In this document: in pieces, positions 58,305 through 64,000 of the stretch
How the letters are laid out: each line of letters opens with the position of its first letter
Numbering within the stretch: the stretch's first letter is position 1
Assembly (NCBI RefSeq): GCF_004337985.1
Contig: NW_021940921.1
Span: 434,001-498,000, forward strand
Reading direction: 5' to 3'
Source of the DNA: Pyricularia pennisetigena
Lineage: Eukaryota; Ascomycota; Sordariomycetes; Magnaporthales; Pyriculariaceae
Length of the DNA stretch: 64,000 bases
Notes under the pieces: model-generated
Database searches by the model: none
Told to the model about the DNA's origin: nothing
Seen by the model: only the letters and a program-made list of their open reading frames with translations
Position numbers and translations under genes: made by a program

Positions 58305-58500
58305 GGTAGTCTCAGGGCTCATCCCTGAAGCCCAGAGCTCCACAATTGATCCACTTCGCTCCACTTCGTGGCTCAATTGCGGTTTTGCAATGTACCTGTG
58401 GGTCCATCCAAAGAACGCTTTGGTTTAGGTCTGAGGACAATTTGTCGATTTTCGCCGTTTATGGCGGTATTTTTGGCCTTTTTTTAGCCGAAACTCCTTT
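58305..58500 (-). repeat. Family B terminus copy
   Basis: Starts GTCTCAGGGCTCATCCCTGA and follows the copy at 52975 closely through AATGTACCTGTGGGTCCATC to ATTTTCGCCGTTTATGGCGG. It carries less AT decay than the flanks. Confidence 0.8.
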
Positions 58501-59959
58501 ATTATTCCACAACCACGCATAATATTGAAAAAATAAATTATCGTTGAAAATAGCGTTTAATACCGCTATTAGCAACAATTCGATTTATTTTATTATTTGC
58601 TATAATGGCCGAATTCGATACCACCTGCCCTTAATCCGTTCATGGCGGTACTGTTTTTTCGATTTTTTTTTCGATTTTCGATTTCTTTTAATATTATTTT
58701 TAATTTTTGACCAAATTTTATAATTTTTGCACGTGGAAGGTCGTATATGTTTATATATCGTAATACTAAATTTTGGTGCATATATTAGATTATATAAGCA
58801 GTTAAATAGGCGGATAGGCAAAGTATATACTTTTTTGTATATAATTTACAATCGAAACTCGTTTATATTTTTACCAATTTTAACGATAATAAAACTAAAA
58901 CTTCAAACGTCCGATTACGTATATAAACAAACGTCCAAGTCCAGTCCTGCCTATAATATCGGTTTTAAAAAGTGTTTAATAAAAGAAAATGCTAAATGTG
59001 TATTTTATAAATTTTTTTGCTTTATTTAATTAATTTTATATTATTTTTGTTTTACAGCCAAATTTTGTGGTTTTTGCACGTGGGGGGTGGCATATATATA
59101 TTTAATATAAAACTTTACTTTTGTACGTTTATCTAATTATTTTAACCGTTAAATACGCGGATAGGTAAAGTGTATCCAATTTTATATATATTTTGCAATC
59201 GAAATGTTTTTATATTTTTACCAATTTTAACATTAATAAAACCAAAATTTGTAAAAGTGGACTATATATATAAACAAACGTTAATGTAAAACCCAATTTA
59301 CAATACCGGCCCTTTTTATTTTTTTATAATAAAAAATGCTAGATTTGTATTATTTTGATATTTTTTGCTTTATTTAATTGAATAAAATTCATAAAAGAAA
59401 AACTTATTTAAAATTTATTAACCAACTTATAAAAGAATGTATCAATCAAAAATATTTTTATTCTACTTATATTTGCGTAAATCATTTAATTTTTTAACAA
59501 ATTGTTAATTTATATAAAAATATTAATAAAACTTTTATTTTAATCGATAATTGCATGCACTTTGCAGTGTTAGGTTCACTAAGTTTTAAAAACTGTAGAT
59601 TTAATTAAAGCTACTATTATATACCATTATTTAAAATAAAAATTAAATATAATGAAAAATTACAGATTTTATTTAATATTTTAATATTTTTCCATATATA
59701 GTAGCTATTAAAACGCGGCCGGCCTTCAAATGATTAACAAACTCCAATTAATTTAACGCAAATTACTATATATCTTTATAATTTTTATTTGTTTTTTTAT
59801 TCAAATATTTAATTATATATTATAGTTACACCATTTCCTTTTGCTATTATAATGCGAATAAATTATATATACCCGTTATAAACGGTAAAATATTACAAAT
59901 TATCCTTATATTAATAAAATAATTATCAGCGATATCGCAATATTAGGTATATTATTAAT

Positions 59960-60166
59960 AATACCGTTATAAACGGCGAAATGCGACAAATTATCGTTGG
60001 TAGTACCGCCATAAACGGCGAAATGCGACAAGATGTCCTCAGACTAGAACGAGCGCGATCTTTTCGGCCAATGTAATTGGTCGAAAAACCATGTGGCTGA
60101 AAGGTACATGGAGCGCTCGGTCCCCACTGCGGAGCAGGGGGGTTTAGTCTGAGCACTGAGATTAGG
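59960..60166 (+). repeat. Family A terminus with doubled inner motif
   Basis: Inner motif ACCGYYATAAACGGCGAAAT appears twice in tandem before CCTCAGACTAGAACGAGCGC. It ends GAGCACTGAGATTAG and is directly followed by an inverted C unit. Confidence 0.85.
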
Positions 60167-60655
60167 CTGTTGGGGCTGCCGGATTTTCTATTATATTTTT
60201 GTGTATATGTTGCAGGAGTTGCGATTCCAAGTCAGCGAATGGGGTTTCACCCTGTACCGGGTTTAATACCCACCCTGCACTTACGAATCAACTATTCTGT
60301 ACCGGGTTAACATTTTCACCAAATTAGCAAATTAATGCGAATTTAAAAATAGTTTGTATGGAAATAAGGGTGTTTTTTCAACAACGCATATAAAATAATT
60401 TTTCGGAAAATCGTGTGCGGTACCGGAACCTTTTGCGGGGTGCGGACCCCCATTTCGATATCGGAAAATATATAAGGGAGATAAAGCGAAATCCCCCCCC
60501 CCCCCCATTAATAAATTAAATTTATTAATCCCAAATTTCGTGAACAATTTAATGCATTTAAGCCCTGTAATTACAGGTTTTTACAATATAATCAGTACCA
60601 CGCCGCACCTAGGCTAATGCCTAAACCCCTGTTATTAACCCATATTGTTAATAAT
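60167..60655 (-). repeat. Family C unit, inverted
   Basis: Reverse complement of the copies at 56817 and 57505. It contains a run of 12 C near 60494, and ends at AACCCCTGTTATTAACCCAT. Confidence 0.85.
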
Positions 60656-61509
60656 AATATTACAATTTGGTACACATATCCAATTATATAAACCGTTAAA
60701 CAAGCGGATAAGTAAGGTATATTTAATTTTGTATATAATTTACAATCGAAACGCTTACATATCTTTACCAATTTTGACATTTATCAAACCAAAATTTAAA
60801 AGAGTGGCTTACGTATATAAACAAACGTTAACGTGAAATGCAATAATTTATAGTACCCGCGTTTTTTACTATTTTATATAAAAAATGCTAAATTTGTGTT
60901 ATTTTTATATTTTTTGATTTATTTGATTAAATAAAATTTATAAAAAGAAAATTAAATAACATTTATATATAAGCTTATAAAAAATGGATACATTTAAACT
61001 TTTTCCAATTTTACCAATATTCGCGTAAATGATTTGGTTTTTAATAAATTATCAATTAATATATAAATATTAATAAAACTTTTGTTTTAACCGATAAATG
61101 CATGCGCATTAAAGTTCAAGTCCTTTCATTCGTAAAAATTATAATTTGAGCTTGAATTAATATTATATACCATTTTATAAAATAATAATTAAATATAATG
61201 AAAAATTACAAATTTTACTAAATATTTAAATAGTTTTTTGTATATATACTGGCCAAAAGAACGCGGTTAATACAGGAAAAATTACCAAGCTTTAATTAAT
61301 CCAACGCAAGTTAGTTTATATTTTTAAGATTTTTATTTATATTTTTATTCGAATATTCAATTGCATATTATAGTTATACCATTTCTTTTTGCCATTATAA
61401 TGCGAATACATTATATATACCCGCTACAAACGGCAAAATGCGACAAATTAGCCTAATATTAATGAAATAATTATTAGCGATATTGCAATATCAGGTATAT
61501 AATTAATAA

Positions 61510-61714
61510 TACCTTTATAAACGGCGAAATACGACAAATTATCGTTGGTAATACCGCCATAAACGGCGAAATGCGACAAAATGTCCTTAAACTAGAACGA
61601 GCGCGATTTTTTCGGTTAATGTAATTGGTCGAAAAGCCATGTGGCTGAAAGGTACATGGAGCGCTCGGTCCCCACTGCGAAGCAGGGGTGTCTAGTCTGA
61701 GCACTGAGATTAAA
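61510..61714 (+). repeat. Family A terminus with doubled inner motif
   Basis: Very close to the copy at 59960-60166, with the same tandem inner motif, ending GAGCACTGAGATTAAA. Confidence 0.85.
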
Positions 61715-61998
61715 TTTTGATAGCTTTTTTTTTGCAGGGCTGAACAACGCGTTGCGGCTTTAAATATTTAATTACAAAATATATCACAGAATCCATCGCG
61801 GTTGTAATTTCAGGTTGTAAAATCGTTAAATCAATTAACAATTGCGATACCTGCAAAAAAGGTATAAAGTACCTGTGGGTCGAAAGTTTAAAATTATATC
61901 AACGTCGTGAAAGTTATATCGACAAATATACGGTGACAGGGGGTGGTGTTTTTTTGCCTGCCACCATAGTACCATGCATACACAGTGAGAATACAGTG

Positions 61999-62160
61999 CA
62001 AATACCCGCCATAAACGGCGAAATGCGACAAGTTGTCCTCAGACTAGAACGAGCGCCATCTTTTCGGACACTATAATTGGCCGAAAAGCCATGTGGCTAA
62101 AAGGTATATGGAGCTCTCGGTCCCCACTGCGAAGCAGGGAGGTCTAGTCTGAGCACTGAG
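61999..62160 (+). repeat. Family A terminus, right end of block
   Basis: Inner motif once (CGCCATAAACGGCGAAATGC), then GTCCTCAGACTAGAACGAGC and the end GTCTGAGCACTGAG. It marks the return to normal base composition. Confidence 0.85.
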
Positions 62161-63051
62161 AGTACAGAGTAACTCGTGATTCGCAAGGACCGACGGCACG
62201 AGACTCTACCTACCTTACCTTACTCCCCTACCCTCGCAAAGGGTTAAGACAAGATACCTTTTTCTTTCTTTCTTTCTCCATTTAGTCCAAAAGCCAGTCA
62301 AGGGAAACCAGTGACAAGGGCAGCCGACAAGCCACTAAGACCACGTCGTAAGACCACCTAAGCCTACCTTGGCTAGTACCTGATAAAGGGACAGGGCGCC
62401 TGTGGAAAGAGACGTGCAGTGGTGCGGTTGCGGCAGTCAAATTTTTTTTACGGGTCAAAGTAGCTGACCGCTCGGCAGTGAGCAAAAAAAGGGGCAATGA
62501 GCGCACACGCAACCTGCATGCACAGGGGGCACCGCCCAGCTCCAGTCAGTTCAACCAGCCCGGAGTAGAAAACGCAGTCACCCCGGCCCCTTCAGTGGCC
62601 CACAAATTTCTCCCGCTTTTTCTCCATTACGGCCCAAAAGCAGCTGCCAGTGTCGTCATCGCTTCGTCGCCCAACTCGCTGCCGTTTTTTCCCACTTCCA
62701 ACCCTCTTTTCCAGGAACCCCGTTTTACTTCTCAACATTCTACTCAGGCACCGAAGAACACCGAACAGATCGCTAGGTTCGTCTAAAAACAGGACTTGCC
62801 CATCGGTTTCAATCCTGTTTGTTTCGGCCTCACCCGGCGGCAACTTTATTTCGGTTTTTTTTTTGTTTCTGTGCTTCAGAGCAAGACAAGATCCAGTATT
62901 CTATCCCAAAGCACAAGCTTAACTGCCTACCAAGAGTTCAGTTCCTGCACCACGTTGTATCTTGCCTGTGCAACGGGATACCTGCAGCACCCTCCCCCGA
63001 CTACCTCATCAACAATCACACACAACCACTGCACCACTATCAGAACACACC
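62161..63051 (+). promoter_or_regulatory. Promoter and leader of the DUF8035-type gene
   Basis: 891 bp from the repeat block to the start codon. The last 400 bp are C/T/A-rich with CAACA/CACAC motifs just before the ATG, as in long fungal leaders. Short upstream frames (62478-62786, 62650-62922) are present. Confidence 0.45.
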
Positions 63052-64000
63052 ATGGCTAGCCGTTCCGACCGTTGGGACCGTGAGCGATTTCAATATGAGC
63101 GCGATCGCGACCGCTACGGCCCCGACGAGCGCGAACGCTTCCGCTTCGAGGACGATGAACGTGAGCGCTTCCAGCGCCGCCCCTCCCCACCCCGGTATCG
63201 GGAGGACTTTGGTCGCCGTCCACCTGTCTACGACGACGACCGTATTCGTGACCGCCGCTTCTATGATGGCGACGAGGTCCGCTTTGAGCGCCGCCGCTAC
63301 TCCCCGCCCACACGCCACCTTGACCGGGAGGATTTTGACAGGCACGTAGTCATCGAGAAGGGCCGCCGTCCTACCATGGTCAGGCGACAGTCGAGCCTGG
63401 ACACGTTTGATCGGTTCCCGAGGGGCTATCACGAGCGGGAAGAGTACGGTCCACCTGCGAGACGGGAGGACTACCGCCCGCAGCCTTACATGCCCATCCC
63501 GCTGCCTAGGACCCGGGCCCTGCCACCGCCGCGACGCTACGACTACTACGATGAAATCAAGGTCTCGGACCCGGATTACTATGGGGACGAGGAGTACCGG
63601 AACTACCCAGAGCGGATGCAGGAGCGAGAGGTGGTCCGCATGAGAAGGCGCGAGCGAAGCCGGGAACGGTCCCGGGCCAGGAGCCGACGAAGCAGCTCAC
63701 GGTCATCAAGCACAAGCAGCAGCAGCAGCGGTACCTCCGTCACCACAACGAAGACAGTAACCACGGTTAAGAGCGAGTACCCCAAGAAGGGAAAGACAAG
63801 AATCCCGTCAAGACTGGTATCCAAGAGGGCCATTATTGACTTGGGTTATCCCTTTGAGGAAGAGGTATGGTTTTCTCACTTGATCAAACTCGTCTATTTT
63901 CAGGTTCTGACAGATGAATCAGGGCAATACTATCATCATCCAACGAGCCCTTGGCCAGGAGAACATCGATGACCTGCTCAAGCTCAGCGAGGACTACAAG
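63052..64000 (+). CDS. DUF8035-type fungal protein, 3' end outside window
   Basis: Exon 1 is 63052..63864 (271 codons). A 58-bp intron (GTATGG donor, CTGAC branch site, ATCAG acceptor) follows, and exon 2 runs from 63923 past the window end. Residues 1-220 are an Arg/Asp/Glu/Tyr/Pro-rich low-complexity region with repeated RDR/ERERF blocks. An SR-like stretch (RSRERSRARSRRSSSRSSS) and a Ser/Thr-rich linker come next. The conserved domain then begins KKGKTRIPSRLVSKRAIIDL and continues across the splice into IIIQRALGQENIDDLLKLSE. I recognise this as the fungal domain of unknown function labelled DUF8035. The function is unknown; charged repeats and the SR stretch suggest a nuclear or RNA-associated role, as inference. 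The start was chosen as the first ATG in frame. Confidence 0.8.

Larger units (their letters stand above)
50885..62160. repeat. AT-rich block of nested repetitive elements
   Basis: About 11.3 kb, strongly AT-rich, with no credible gene. Left end (50885) and right end (62160) carry inverted copies of the same terminus (family A). Internally there are more copies of A, a related terminus B, and an approximately 480-bp unit C in both orientations. No transposase, reverse transcriptase or helicase frame survives. Ageing by RIP (C to T changes in repeats) would explain the AT content, and a pericentromeric or transposon-cluster location is possible. Open frames of 60-100 codons inside are by-products of the repeats. 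Confidence 0.85.

Noticed and set aside
59926..61704. Matching 76-codon minus-strand frames at 59926 and 61474
   Set aside because: Both are family A terminal repeats read as protein.
50885..62160. CRISPR-like or satellite array
   Set aside because: Repeats are long, dispersed, in both orientations and of transposon-terminus type, in a eukaryote. Spacing is irregular.

Overview
This window is nuclear DNA of a filamentous ascomycete. The genes carry short GT-AG introns (about 58-172 bp) with CTRAC/CTAAT-like branch points. They encode a Neurospora-type copper metallothionein, an Aro4-type DAHP synthase with a Gcn4/CPC1 box, a trichothecene-acetyltransferase-like BAHD enzyme and several Pezizomycotina-type proteins. 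Two small secreted proteins with the MAX-effector cysteine layout suggest a Sordariomycete, possibly Magnaporthales. That placement is an inference, not something read directly. The assembly has three N gaps, all touching long A/T homopolymers.

Region 1 (about 0.6-25.9 kb) is ordinary core genome. It holds a secreted protein with a hexapeptide repeat tail, a 3-ketoacyl-CoA thiolase, mitochondrial ribosomal protein mL50 with a divergent membrane protein, DAHP synthase, a conserved regulator-like protein with a C-terminal CxxC motif, a mitochondrial membrane protein (possible COX assembly factor), ribosomal protein eL13, an armadillo SmgGDS-like protein and a secreted FAD oxidoreductase.

Region 2 (about 25.9-36.3 kb) is gene-poor accessory DNA: a gap, a frame-broken HNH nuclease gene, an intact small secreted protein with a MAX-like cysteine pattern, and a decayed gene of unknown family. 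Region 3 (36.3-45.3 kb) returns to normal density: metallothionein, a nuclear-looking coiled-coil protein, the BAHD acetyltransferase and an MFS sugar transporter.

Region 4 (45.3-50.9 kb) is again accessory, with two gaps, a protein with an internally duplicated cysteine domain, and a secreted MAX-like effector gene broken by a frame change. It lies only about 340 bp from Region 5 (50.9-62.2 kb). Region 5 is an AT-rich block with no credible gene, built of nested repeats whose termini stay comparatively GC-rich. Its two ends carry inverted copies of the same terminal repeat. Region 6 (62.2 kb to the end) starts a conserved DUF8035-type gene that runs off the window.

The core genes do not form a pathway. 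The functional themes are amino-acid control (DAHP synthase), mitochondrial and cytosolic translation, fatty-acid oxidation, and an accessory secretome close to repeats.
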